Positions 35,986-45,500 of a DNA stretch of 64,000 nucleotides are shown piece after piece; within the stretch, counting starts at the first letter, position 1; each line of letters begins with the position of its first letter. The DNA comes from Chitinophaga dinghuensis (GTDB taxonomy: Bacteria > Bacteroidota > Bacteroidia > Chitinophagales > Chitinophagaceae), in contig NZ_QLMA01000013.1 in the NCBI RefSeq assembly GCF_003259435.1, positions 1 through 64,000 of the forward strand, given 5' to 3'. A program made the translations under genes and the position numbers. Below the pieces are notes generated by a model that had not been told where the DNA came from, searched no databases, and saw only the letters and a list, made by a program, of their open reading frames with translations.

Positions 35986-36368
35986 AACCCTAGTTTGTCG
36001 TTTATATCGTAAGGTTCATAGATATAATCTTTCGGATCGAAAGCAGAGGAAGCCATCACCAGCAATACGGCATCAGGCGTGAAATGATGCATAGTATGCC
36101 AGTCTTCCGGCTGTATGATCAGACATTTATTCGGATGATCCATCACAAAATCCTGCTTCTCTTTTCCATTATTGTTGGATACAATACAGCTACCATGTAC
36201 ACAGATAGCAGCCTGTATGGTGGTGTGATGACGATGCCCGCCTCTGATGGAATCATCTACTCCATAAATATAAAAGATACGCTTGATCTCAAACGGTATC
36301 TGCTTTTCAATTACAGTAAGATTACCTCTCTTATCACTATGTGTGGTCAGCTCAATAATATGTGCCAT
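35982..36368 (-). CDS. dTDP-4-oxo-6-deoxyhexose 3,4-ketoisomerase (FdtA/QdtA-like cupin)
   Basis: This 128-aa protein is a single cupin domain. The conserved histidines of the family are in RGGHRHHTTIQ (His45, His47, His48), and the DHPNKCLIIQPEDWHTMHHFT strand pair is family-typical. It converts dTDP-4-oxo-6-deoxyglucose to the 3-oxo isomer, the substrate of the adjacent aminotransferase. Whether the product is the galacto (FdtA) or gluco (QdtA) form cannot be told here. No rmlA/rmlB genes lie in the window, so dTDP-glucose synthesis must come from elsewhere. Confidence 0.85.
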   Translation of the reverse strand: MAHIIELTTHSDKRGNLTVIEKQIPFEIKRIFYIYGVDDSIRGGHRHHTTIQAAICVHGSCIVSNNNGKEKQDFVMDHPNKCLIIQPEDWHTMHHFTPDAVLLVMASSAFDPKDYIYEPYDINDKLGL

Positions 36369-36382
36369 GTGATTTCCGCTTC

Positions 36383-37384
36383 TTACAGGCCTAATTCCTG
36401 TAGTGAATAAATATGATACACGTTTTTCAGTTTCCTCCAGGCTGTTACCAGTATGGCTTTCAACCCTCCCGGACGCATGCGGGAGCCATGCGGATCAAAA
36501 CTGTTATCTGCCGTATTAATCTCTTTTTTTGCCACTTCCAACGCCTTGATATAAGGCTTATAAAACAGCTCTTTTACATCCGGCGTAATAATCCGTCGAC
36601 CTAATTCTATTGTGCCATCATTGAAATATTTCAGGTAATGGAAATGATAGAATATCGGCGCAAACTCTTTGCCAGTAGTAATTTCCCTGCACATCAATTT
36701 TCCATTCTCCTCAAAGACTTGGTATTGCTGTATATTCCACAATGCCAGTCCTCCGCCCAGATGCTCCATCACCCATACGCCTTTGAAACGAGTAGTCCAG
36801 TCGTCCAGATATTTCTGATCCCCAAACTTACCCTCTTCATGACGGTCGTAACACCAATCCAGACAAGCATTCCGCCACCATTGAAGGGCGGTCATCCCTT
36901 CTTCGGTATTGCGGAAAGTCACGTACTGCACACAGTATTTTCCACTCAGCTTACTCTTATCGTACATGGGCGTATAACGGTGCTCTGTGATCATCACAGA
37001 CCTGTCGCCCATTTCATCCATTAATACCTGCGGATCATTATAGAAGTAAAGATCTGCATCAATGTAAGTACAGTGATCCAACTGAAACTGCTGGATACAA
37101 TACAATATAGTAGAGGAAGAACAGGTCCAGCAATACTCGGCTCTATTGCGTGTAGGCTTTACCTTTAGTAATTCCGGATCTTCAAATTCTTTTAGGGAGA
37201 TGACAGTCATATTAGCCAGCTGCATACTTTTCAGCACTTGAAGACATTTATCATCAAATGCAAATACATACAGGTGGAAATGATTACATACCGCAGCGAG
37301 CGACTCATACATGGCCAGTCCGCGCGACAAGTAATTGCTGTCAAATAAGGTACAGTAATATAAAGTGTTGTTTTTCCCGTTCAT
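36383..37384 (-). CDS. Glycosyltransferase (nucleotide-diphospho-sugar transferase type)
   Basis: The 333-aa protein has a GT-A-like start (LYYCTLFDSNYLSRGLAMYE) and a DxD-type metal site in CTYIDADLYFYND (near residue 110), like GT8-related enzymes. The C-terminal region is basic and amphipathic (KAILVTAWRKLKNVYHIY), possibly for peripheral membrane association. It sits 14 bases upstream of the ketoisomerase gene in the glycan operon. Donor sugar is unknown. Confidence 0.78.
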   Translation of the reverse strand: MNGKNNTLYYCTLFDSNYLSRGLAMYESLAAVCNHFHLYVFAFDDKCLQVLKSMQLANMTVISLKEFEDPELLKVKPTRNRAEYCWTCSSSTILYCIQQFQLDHCTYIDADLYFYNDPQVLMDEMGDRSVMITEHRYTPMYDKSKLSGKYCVQYVTFRNTEEGMTALQWWRNACLDWCYDRHEEGKFGDQKYLDDWTTRFKGVWVMEHLGGGLALWNIQQYQVFEENGKLMCREITTGKEFAPIFYHFHYLKYFNDGTIELGRRIITPDVKELFYKPYIKALEVAKKEINTADNSFDPHGSRMRPGGLKAILVTAWRKLKNVYHIYSLQELGL

Positions 37385-37395
37385 CCTTTTCTCCG

Positions 37396-38121
37396 TTATT
37401 TAGTCGCTTTCACTTTTTTAAACAATACAATGTTATCCAGATAAAGATCCTCATTGCGAGGCATAATCAACCCAATGATCGAACCAATCACGTTATTAGG
37501 AAACATCAGTAATATCGTTGCAAAGATGCGCAGGAAGCGATATTTCACCGTTTTTTTATAGAGATAGCCATTCATTAAAACAGTCAGCACCCTCAAATCT
37601 GCCACCGATTTACGCAGCTCTATCACCTCAAAACCATTCTTTTCCAGCAAACTTTTCAATCCAAAAGAAGAATAACGGGCGTAGTCATACGGCTGCTCAT
37701 GCTCATCCCAGGCAAAGGGTACGGTGATGATACCTTTTCCCCCCACCTTTAATACCCGGTTGATCTGTTGCAGAAATTCCTCCGGATTGAAAACATGCTC
37801 CAGTACCTGGTTACACAAGAGAGAGTCGAAGCTGTTATCCTCAAAAGGGAATACCGTACCGTCGTAGAATACGTCAATATCTTTCTTCTCACGGTTATAA
37901 GTAGTATCAATTTCCAGCCCGATGTATTCATTCACCTGGAACAATTGCTTATATGGCTTTGTACCACAGCCTACATCCAGCAAACGTCCGGAAAGCTGGG
38001 TACCTACCCTGGACATCTCCTTATACAAACCCCGGCGGGCAATATAAAACGGGTTGATGACAATCCCGAGAGGTCCCGGGTTAAATGTTTCTTTCTGAAG
38101 TAGCTGCTGGAAAAATCCCAT
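37396..38121 (-). CDS. Class I SAM-dependent methyltransferase
   Basis: The 241-aa enzyme has motif I LLDVGCGTKPYKQLF (near residue 47), an acidic loop after strand 2 (IGLEIDTTYN) and the post-motif DSLLCNQVLEHVFNPEEFL, followed by GGKGIITVPFAW. These identify a class I Rossmann methyltransferase of the Methyltransf_11 type. In a surface-glycan operon it probably caps or modifies a sugar, but the acceptor is not known. Confidence 0.88.
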   Translation of the reverse strand: MGFFQQLLQKETFNPGPLGIVINPFYIARRGLYKEMSRVGTQLSGRLLDVGCGTKPYKQLFQVNEYIGLEIDTTYNREKKDIDVFYDGTVFPFEDNSFDSLLCNQVLEHVFNPEEFLQQINRVLKVGGKGIITVPFAWDEHEQPYDYARYSSFGLKSLLEKNGFEVIELRKSVADLRVLTVLMNGYLYKKTVKYRFLRIFATILLMFPNNVIGSIIGLIMPRNEDLYLDNIVLFKKVKATK

Positions 38122-38149
38122 TTATTGAACTCCTCTGTTTAATGTTGAC

Positions 38150-39055
38150 TTATTTCTTGAAGGCTGTCCTGATTCGTTGCAGAAAGCCTGGTTTTATCGA
38201 CTTAAAATATGCTATGAACGCCTGCGTTCCTTCTATACTGGCTACTGCCGGCTGTTTCACCAACTTCACCGGACTACTCGCCAACGTCACATCGAAGGTT
38301 TCCGCATCCATTTCTCCCATATGCGTTCCAGAAGCATCCATCCCAATATTCTGCACCAGGGAAGCTCCCGGATACAGGGTCACCATATTCTTCAAAAATG
38401 CCGATGCATACCAGCGAACAGCCCAGGAATCATTTTTCCCGGTTGTCTGCTTATGCAGCATTTTCATATAGTCGTAATTGTTATCAAAATTGAAAGCGGC
38501 ACTCTCTCCTTTCAGCCGAATGGCATCATACAGCTTCGAACCATCTGGCTCAAACTGTTTCCAGGCGCGACTCCAAGTCGCCCAGCCCCAACAGTCGGCC
38601 CCACGTATGAAAAAAGTTTCCGGCAAATGCTCCTTCACCGGATATACGTAACCGTGAATGCTGGCCACCATAGCCTCGTCTTCATACATCTCCAACGCCG
38701 CATTCATATACTGTAAAAAACAAGGCGATAATACCAGGTCATCTTCCAGGATAATGGCACGTCCATGCTTATCCAACACATCCGTCACCGCATGGATCAC
38801 GGAGTTGGCAAGACCTTCATTCTTCACCTTTTCCTGTAAATGCACCATACCACACCAGTCGCGACTACGAATCACCTGCCTGGTAGCGGCTATCTGCTGC
38901 AAATCCTGCTCTGTTGCATTGTCTTTCGGACCATCCGCAAAAACAAACAACTCACTTTCTGCAGCTTCGGGGTTGGCTGCCAGACTTTCCAGGGCTCTCC
39001 TGGTCAGCTCCGGCCGCTTATAAGCCATAAAAATAATAGGTGCGAATTTTCCCAT
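38150..39055 (-). CDS. Glycosyltransferase
   Basis: The 301-aa protein starts with APIIFMAYKRPELTRRALES, has LFVFADGPKDN and the putative metal-binding IILEDDLVLSPCFL (E-D-D, around residue 98). This fits GT-A enzymes related to family 2 or the mannosyl/GlcNAc-transferase I-like branch in which the DxD is replaced by EDD. The C-terminal ~80 residues are less conserved. It is in the middle of the glycan operon. Confidence 0.8.
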   Translation of the reverse strand: MGKFAPIIFMAYKRPELTRRALESLAANPEAAESELFVFADGPKDNATEQDLQQIAATRQVIRSRDWCGMVHLQEKVKNEGLANSVIHAVTDVLDKHGRAIILEDDLVLSPCFLQYMNAALEMYEDEAMVASIHGYVYPVKEHLPETFFIRGADCWGWATWSRAWKQFEPDGSKLYDAIRLKGESAAFNFDNNYDYMKMLHKQTTGKNDSWAVRWYASAFLKNMVTLYPGASLVQNIGMDASGTHMGEMDAETFDVTLASSPVKLVKQPAVASIEGTQAFIAYFKSIKPGFLQRIRTAFKK

Positions 39056-39196
39056 ATTCTGGTTCAGATTGGCGCAAATTTACATTCTAAAACAGCGCAT
39101 CAGCAAAAATAGGTTAAAAATATGCAACTGTTTCAAATTAAAACAGAATCAGTCGCTCGATTTTCCTAATATGTTGTTAAATACCGAAACACGCTA

Positions 39197-39847
39197 TTAT
39201 CCGTTAGTCCGGCGGGTTTCCATGATCACCACCTTCCGGAACCAACCGGGAAACAACCCACCCAGCATATCTATTGGTTTCATACCCATCGGCACGAAAC
39301 TACGGGTTGTAATTTCCAATCCTCCCACTGCTGCTACCAGTTCCTCAAAATCACGGATAGACAGCTGATGGATATGCCCTGTATTATACCACTGATAACC
39401 AAACAGCAATTGTTTAGGCATACGGCCATTCAGCAGTAAATCCAGTCTGTTCTTGAAATAGGCGAAGTTAGGAAAGGAGATCACCTGGCGAGGAGCTATC
39501 CGTTTCATTTCGGAGAGCAGCGTTTCAGGGTACATCAGCATCTGGATAGTGACATTACATACAGCTACATCAAATTGGTTATCTGCATAGGGTAGTTTTT
39601 CATCCACACGTCCTTCTATTACCTTCAGGCCTTTACTCTGGCATACTTCCACCCCTGAAGGGGAAAGCTCGATACCTTCGCAAACCGCCTGACGCGTTGC
39701 GATTAACTGTTCCATCAGTGCGCCATTACCGCAGGCCAGGTCCACCACACGGCTGCCAGTAGGTATAAGATCCGCTACCAGCGTATATTCCATTCGCTTC
39801 TCAGAAGGGTAATCATTATAGTTGTAATTCCGGTTGTCGTTACGCAT
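39197..39847 (-). CDS. MetW-like class I SAM methyltransferase
   Basis: From the ATG at 39847 this 216-aa protein starts MRNDNRNYN and has methyltransferase motif I in VVDLACGNGALMEQL, motif II CEGIELSPSGVEVCQSKG, and DVAVCNVTIQMLMYPE. The pattern is like MetW of methionine synthesis, but here it neighbours glycan genes, so sugar methylation is as likely. The 38 codons upstream of the ATG look non-coding and overlap the divergent promoter region, which is why I chose this start. Confidence 0.82.
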   Translation of the reverse strand: MRNDNRNYNYNDYPSEKRMEYTLVADLIPTGSRVVDLACGNGALMEQLIATRQAVCEGIELSPSGVEVCQSKGLKVIEGRVDEKLPYADNQFDVAVCNVTIQMLMYPETLLSEMKRIAPRQVISFPNFAYFKNRLDLLLNGRMPKQLLFGYQWYNTGHIHQLSIRDFEELVAAVGGLEITTRSFVPMGMKPIDMLGGLFPGWFRKVVIMETRRTNG

Positions 39848-39931
39848 GCGCAAATTAAACCTAATCCCGGCGGATGTGCAAGAATAAAACATAAAACAAT
39901 TGCATATCTTTCCCGATATTGCCACCTTCGT

Positions 39932-39939
39932 TATATTTG
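39932..39939 (+). promoter_or_regulatory. -7 promoter box for the flippase gene
   Basis: TATATTTG with a TTTC at 39909-39912, 19 bases upstream, fits the Bacteroidota promoter. The ATG lies 20 bases after the box. Confidence 0.55.
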
Positions 39940-39959
39940 CAGGTTTACAGCACAAATAC

Positions 39960-41444
39960 ATGGGAATCGTCAGAAAACAGAGTCTTTATTCATCTATATC
40001 TATCTACATCGGTTTTGCCTTTGGCGCATTTAACCTATTGGTGTTAATGCCCCATATATTCAACAAAGAACAAATTGGCCTCACCCGTGTACTGATAGAT
40101 ATAGCCACGCTTCTGGCTACTGTCGCCTCTCTTGGTGCTGTTCCGGTGATCAATAAGTTCTTCCCCTTTTATCAGGATTATCTGACACCGAAGAAAAATG
40201 ATCTCCCGAAAATAACCATCTTCGTTTCTGCGTTAGGTTATCTCCTCTTTTTGTTGTTCGCCTGGATCTTCCACGATCTGATTGTTCGAAAGTTCAGTGG
40301 CAACAGTAAATTGCTGATAGACTACTTCTACGCATTATACCCGCTAACACTCTGTATTCTGGTATATAATATGCTGGAAGGATTTGCCTGGGGCCTTCAT
40401 AAAACGATTGCGTCCAATTTCTGGAAAGAAGCAGGACTACGCATCGTTTCCACCGTAATCCTCGTCATATTCGGCGTCGCGCAACTCAATTTTAAATTAT
40501 ACATTGATCTGTTCAGTGTGCCTTATGCCATGGCGGCTGTCGCACTGTTGATAGTGATATGGAAAACTGGAGAACTGAAAATCGTAGGAGGTTTCAGCAG
40601 CGTTACCCGCCGTCTCGGCAAGCGTATGGTCACTTTCAGCAGCTATGTATTTACGTCTCACGTATTCACATTGCTGCGCAAAATGAATGATGTACTCATT
40701 ATCACCAGTGTAAAAGGACTGGCGCAGGCGGGACTTTTCTCTTATGCCACCTTTGTGGTGAACTTCATGGAAGTGCCACAACGTAGCATGTATGCCATCA
40801 CCACCCCCATTTTAGCCACTGCCTGGAAAAACAAGGATATGGCAAAAATTGCGGAGTTATATACTAAAAGCTCTATCACCTTGTCCATAGTAGGGATGGG
40901 GATATTTGGCGCTATCTGGCTGAGCACCAATAATCTGGTATTATTCCTTGGTCATGGCTGGGAAGATATATCCAGTGTTGTATTTGTACTGGGTATCGCC
41001 AGAATGGTGGATTTGGTTACTGGGGTGAACAACCAGATCATACAAACCTCCAATTACTGGCGGTTCGACTTTGTCTGTTCCATCCTGTTGGTAGTACTTT
41101 CTATCACGCTGAATTACTTCTTTGTGCAACGTTGGGATATCACCGGCGCTGCCTATGCAGACCTGATCACCGTTACCATCTTCAATCTTATACGTTATTG
41201 CTTCATCTGGTTCCGCTTTGGCGTTCAACCTTTCTCCTGGAAAACGCTCTGGGTACTGCTGATAGGGGCCGCAGCCATCCTGATAGTAAGGCAATTACCA
41301 TTTATGCTGAATATTTATGTAGACACGATCATTCGCAGCGGGCTGTATGTCCTCATTTTCGGCGCGTCGGTAATTATGGCCAACCTCTCTGAAGATGTAA
41401 ACATCATGTGGAACAATCTGAAAGCAAAAGTGATCAGAAAATAA
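39960..41444 (+). CDS. Polysaccharide flippase (Wzx/MATE-like oligosaccharide exporter)
   Basis: From the ATG at 39960 this 494-aa protein has 12-14 membrane segments and no soluble domain. It opens with basic MGIVRKQSLYSSISIYIGFAFG and contains the MOP-exporter pattern of paired helices (NYFFVQRWDITGAAYADLIT is the typical repeat-half junction). It would flip the lipid-linked glycan from the cytoplasmic side. It is divergent from the glycosyltransferase operon and shares its intergenic promoter region. An in-frame TTG at 39900 is a weaker start. Confidence 0.88.
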   Translation: MGIVRKQSLYSSISIYIGFAFGAFNLLVLMPHIFNKEQIGLTRVLIDIATLLATVASLGAVPVINKFFPFYQDYLTPKKNDLPKITIFVSALGYLLFLLFAWIFHDLIVRKFSGNSKLLIDYFYALYPLTLCILVYNMLEGFAWGLHKTIASNFWKEAGLRIVSTVILVIFGVAQLNFKLYIDLFSVPYAMAAVALLIVIWKTGELKIVGGFSSVTRRLGKRMVTFSSYVFTSHVFTLLRKMNDVLIITSVKGLAQAGLFSYATFVVNFMEVPQRSMYAITTPILATAWKNKDMAKIAELYTKSSITLSIVGMGIFGAIWLSTNNLVLFLGHGWEDISSVVFVLGIARMVDLVTGVNNQIIQTSNYWRFDFVCSILLVVLSITLNYFFVQRWDITGAAYADLITVTIFNLIRYCFIWFRFGVQPFSWKTLWVLLIGAAAILIVRQLPFMLNIYVDTIIRSGLYVLIFGASVIMANLSEDVNIMWNNLKAKVIRK

Positions 41445-41470
41445 TTAAGGGGGTCCCCCCCAAAAAAAAC

Positions 41471-41505
41471 AAAACCCGCAATGGTCTCACCATTGCGGGT
41501 TTTTA
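41471..41505 (+). terminator. Terminator after the flippase gene
   Basis: A perfect 14-bp stem AAAACCCGCAATGG (41471-41484) / CCATTGCGGGTTTT (41490-41503) is followed by T residues. Confidence 0.9.
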
Positions 41506-41564
41506 ATATCTTATCTAACAACAAAAAAAACAACACCACTACACCATAACCAACCTCCTCCTAT

Positions 41565-41715
41565 CCTTTGCTGCTTTGCCCCTTTGCTGCTTTGCGTGAA
41601 ACCAATCCGCCTCAATCTCCTCCACCCTCTACTCTGCGTGAACCCAACCTGCCTCCATCTCCACTACCTCTCTGCGACCTTTGCTTCTTTGCGCCCTCTG
41701 CGTGAACCCAAGCCG
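41565..41715 (+). repeat. Short dispersed-repeat cluster of TTTGC / GCGTGAA words
   Basis: The stretch is built from degenerate copies of CTTTGCTGCTTTG and GCGTGAAACC/GCGTGAACCC (the latter at about 41594, 41636 and 41700). The same words occur in the larger island at 50.8-51.5 kb. It abuts the 3' end of the NlpC/P60 gene. Confidence 0.65.
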
Positions 41716-42393
41716 CTACAATCTCCCCGCCCCCGCATAATACCTTTTCCAGTACGCCTCTTTCAAATCGCTGATCATCACGCCATTACTGGTACTCGCA
41801 TGTACAAATTTATCATTCTCCAGGTAAATGCCTACGTGGGAAATACGTTTGTGATGGATGCGGAAAAATACCAGGTCTCCTTCATGTAATTGGGTTTTAC
41901 TCAGTCGGGTTACCTGATTAAATAATTGTACGGAGTTTCCGATTAGATTCAGTTGAAATACGGTGTTCATCAGCATATTTACAAAACCGCTGCAATCAAT
42001 TCCATCTCTGGTTTTTCCGCCCATACGGTAAGGAGTCCCCATCCATTCCTCAATAAAATTGTACAACCGTCCGTTGAGTACATTCTCTACGGGTACATCC
42101 AGCATCTGTGCATATTTGAACTGCCAGCTGGAGGCATTCTCCAGGATAGCGCTGCCCATGGTCACATTACTGTTGATGCCTACATTCTTACTGTTATGGC
42201 TTGCAATCGGTTTAGGTTTGGCCCTGGTGTTGATGCCTTCAATAAACTCCACCTTGGTACCTGTGTTGCCGGCTGTCGCAGTTGATGGTTTGGCCGGTGT
42301 TCTGGTGGTACTCTTATGAAGCGCTGAACAGGAACTGAGTGACAATGCACAAACCGATAATTTCACAATAAGATTCCTCTTGACGCTCTTCAT
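41716..42393 (-). CDS. NlpC/P60 family C40 peptidase lipoprotein
   Basis: From the ATG at 42393 this 225-aa lipoprotein has a lipobox (ALSLSSC) and a C-terminal NlpC/P60 domain. The catalytic Cys is in RDGIDCSGFVNML, the catalytic His in RISHVGIYL and the third residue follows in DKFVHAS. Members cut D-Glu/meso-DAP or DAP-containing peptide bonds in peptidoglycan. The N-terminal ~90 residues are low-complexity Thr/Ala-rich linker. An upstream in-frame ATG at 42441 would break the signal peptide. It is probably anchored in the outer membrane, facing the periplasm. Confidence 0.9.
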   Translation of the reverse strand: MKSVKRNLIVKLSVCALSLSSCSALHKSTTRTPAKPSTATAGNTGTKVEFIEGINTRAKPKPIASHNSKNVGINSNVTMGSAILENASSWQFKYAQMLDVPVENVLNGRLYNFIEEWMGTPYRMGGKTRDGIDCSGFVNMLMNTVFQLNLIGNSVQLFNQVTRLSKTQLHEGDLVFFRIHHKRISHVGIYLENDKFVHASTSNGVMISDLKEAYWKRYYAGAGRL

Positions 42394-42544
42394 AGTTTTT
42401 TGACTGGTTAATTTTTCGCTAAAATATTTTAAGATTTTCAATTTTCCATGGGAATCTCACTGAATTTTAAATACTTATAAAAACACCTGCCCTACTCTTG
42501 GAATATTTTACGACATTTGCTCCTTGACGAAACAGGATAGCAAG

Positions 42545-45500
42545 ATGAATTTCTCCCACTTACACGTACATACTCAATATTCCCTTCTGGATGGTGCTGC
42601 TGATATCAAATCGCTCTACAAAAAAGCGATGGCATCGAATCAGCCAGCCCTTGCCATAACAGACCATGGTAATATGTTCGGTGTGTTTCAGTTTGTGGCA
42701 GAAGCATATAATAACAAGCTGAATCCCGCCGATCCTAAAGATAAACGCCTGAAAGTAAAACCTATTGTAGGATGTGAATTCTACCTGGTGGAAAACAGGC
42801 ATAAACGCGCTTTCACCCGCGAGGAAAAAGATATCCGTTATCACCAGGTACTCCTGGCAAAAGATGATGAAGGCTACCGTAATCTGATCAAGCTTTGCTC
42901 CCTCGGATATATGGAAGGCCTGTACGGTAAATATCCCCGTATCGATAAAGAACTCGTACTTCAATACCATAAAGGACTTATTGCTACTACCTGCTGCCTT
43001 GGCGCCTCTGTTCCTAAAACCATCCTCCGCAAAGGGGAAGACGAAGGAGAAAAGGAGTTCAGATGGTGGCTGGATATCTTCGGCGAAGATTTTTATGTAG
43101 AATTACAAAGACACGGCATCCCCGAACAGGAACAGGTAAACGCAGTCCTGTTGCGATTCGCCGAAAAATATAATGTAAAAGTCATTGCCTCCAACGACTC
43201 CCACTACGTGGATCAGGCGGATGCCAATGCACATGATATCCTCCTCTGTATCAACACCGGCGAAAAGAAAAGTACGCCTACCATGAAGGAGTTTGCAGAC
43301 GACGATGTGTCCATGAAAAACCGACGCTTCGCCTTCTATAACGACCAGTTCTATTTCAAGACCACAGAGGAAATGTCGGCATTGTTCCACGATCTCCCGC
43401 AGGCGATCGACAATACCAACGAAATCGTGGATAAAGTACAGTTGCTGGATCTGAAAAGAGATATCCTCCTGCCCAACTTCCCTATCCCGAAAGAATTCTT
43501 TACGCAAGACCAATACCTGCGTCACCTCACGTATGAAGGCGCACGCTCCCGCTATACAGAGATGACCGCCGAAGTGGAGGAACGCCTCAACTTCGAATTG
43601 CAGGTAATCGAAAACATGGGCTTCGCCGGTTACTTCCTGATCGTATCCGACTTCATCAAAGCCGGCCGCGATCTGGGCGTATTCATCGGCCCTGGCCGTG
43701 GTTCCGCCGCCGGTTCTGCAGTAGCCTATTGTATCGGTATCACCAATATCGATCCTATTAAATACAACCTGCTGTTTGAGCGTTTCCTCAACCCGGAACG
43801 TAAGAGCATGCCCGATATTGATACGGACTTCGATGATGAAGGCCGTCAGAAAGTAATTGATTACGTAGTACAGAAATATGGCCGTAACCAGGTGGCTCAA
43901 ATCATCACCTATGGTACCATGGCGGCCAAAATGAGTATCAAAGACGTTGCCCGCGTAATGGACCTCCCATTGCCGGATTCCAACGCCCTCGCCAAACTGG
44001 TACCGGAAAAACCCGGTATCCAGCTGGATCGCATCTTCAACGCTCCCCTGGAAGGAGATAAAAGTCTCTCTGATAAAGAAGGCCTCGCCGGTGAAGACCT
44101 GGAAAACGTGAAGAAGCTCCGGGAACTCATCAAAGGAGAAGACCTCCAGGGTGAAGTACTCCGCGAAGCCTGCGTACTCGAAGGTTCCGTACGTAACACC
44201 GGTATCCACGCCGCAGGTATCATCATCGCGCCACAAGACCTGTACGACCTGATCCCGGTTTCCACAGCCAAAGACTCCGACCTCCTCGTCACCCAGTTCG
44301 AAGGAAGTATCATCGAGTCGGCCGGCGTTATCAAAATGGACTTCCTGGGTCTGAAGACCCTCACCATCATAAAAAATGCCCTGGAACTGATTAAACAGAA
44401 CCACGGCGTTGAGATTGACATCGATTATATCCCGCTGGATGATGCCAAAACTTATGAGCTGTATCAGAAAGGTGAAACCAACGCCACCTTCCAGTTCGAG
44501 TCTGCCGGTATGCAGAAATACCTCCGCGAACTCAAACCGGACCGTTTCGACGATCTGATCGCCATGAACGCCTTGTATCGTCCCGGACCACTCGAGTATA
44601 TCCCGGCATTTATCCGCCGTAAACACGGCCTGGAACCCACTACCTACGACCTCGCAGAAATGGAGGAATACCTGAACGATACCTACGGTATTACCGTATA
44701 TCAAGAACAGGTAATGTTGCTCAGCCAGAAACTGGCCGGCTTCTCCAAAGGAGATGCGGACGTTCTCCGTAAGGCAATGGGTAAAAAACAAAAAGCCGTT
44801 CTGGATAAAATGAAATCACAGTTCATGGAAGGTTGCCAGAAAAATGGCCACGACCTGAAAATCTGTGATAAAGTATGGACCGACTGGGAAGCATTCGCAT
44901 CCTACGCGTTCAACAAATCCCATGCTACCTGCTACGCCTTCGTGGCCTATCAGACAGCCTACCTCAAAGCCCACTACCCTGCTGAATATATGGCTGCCGT
45001 ACTGAATAACGCCAGCAATATTGAGAAAATCACCTTCTTCATGGAAGAGTGTAAACGTATGGGCATTGACGTATTACCGCCAGATGTAAACGAATCCTTC
45101 AAAGGCTTCGCCGTAAACAAACAAGGCCAGATCCGTTTTGGCCTCGGCGGACTAAAAGGCGTAGGTGAAGCAGCCGTAGAAAGCCTCCTGGAAGAACGAC
45201 GCAAAGAAGGCAACTACAAAACCATCTTCGAATTTATCAAACGCGTCAACCAACGCGCTGTCAATAAAAAATCACTGGAGGCCCTCGCCATGTCCGGAGC
45301 ATTCGACTGCTTCCCGGAACTCCATCGTGCACAATATTTCCATAAGCCAGACAACGAACCGCTGACAGGCATCGACCGTATCGTAAAATTCGGTCAGCAG
45401 GTCAGTGCCGGCTCCTCTACCATCGGCAGCCTCTTCGGTGCAGATGAACTGCCCGACGTAGAACCGCCTAAAATTCCGACCTGCGACGCCTGGCCCCTCA

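Noticed and set aside
39848..39961. N-terminal extension of the MetW-like protein
   Set aside because: The extra 38 codons are Cys-rich, not family-like, and overlap the divergent promoter.
43103..44791. Long open frame opposite dnaE
   Set aside because: It lies fully antisense to the conserved polymerase gene, has no recognisable domain, and arises from codon bias of the real gene.
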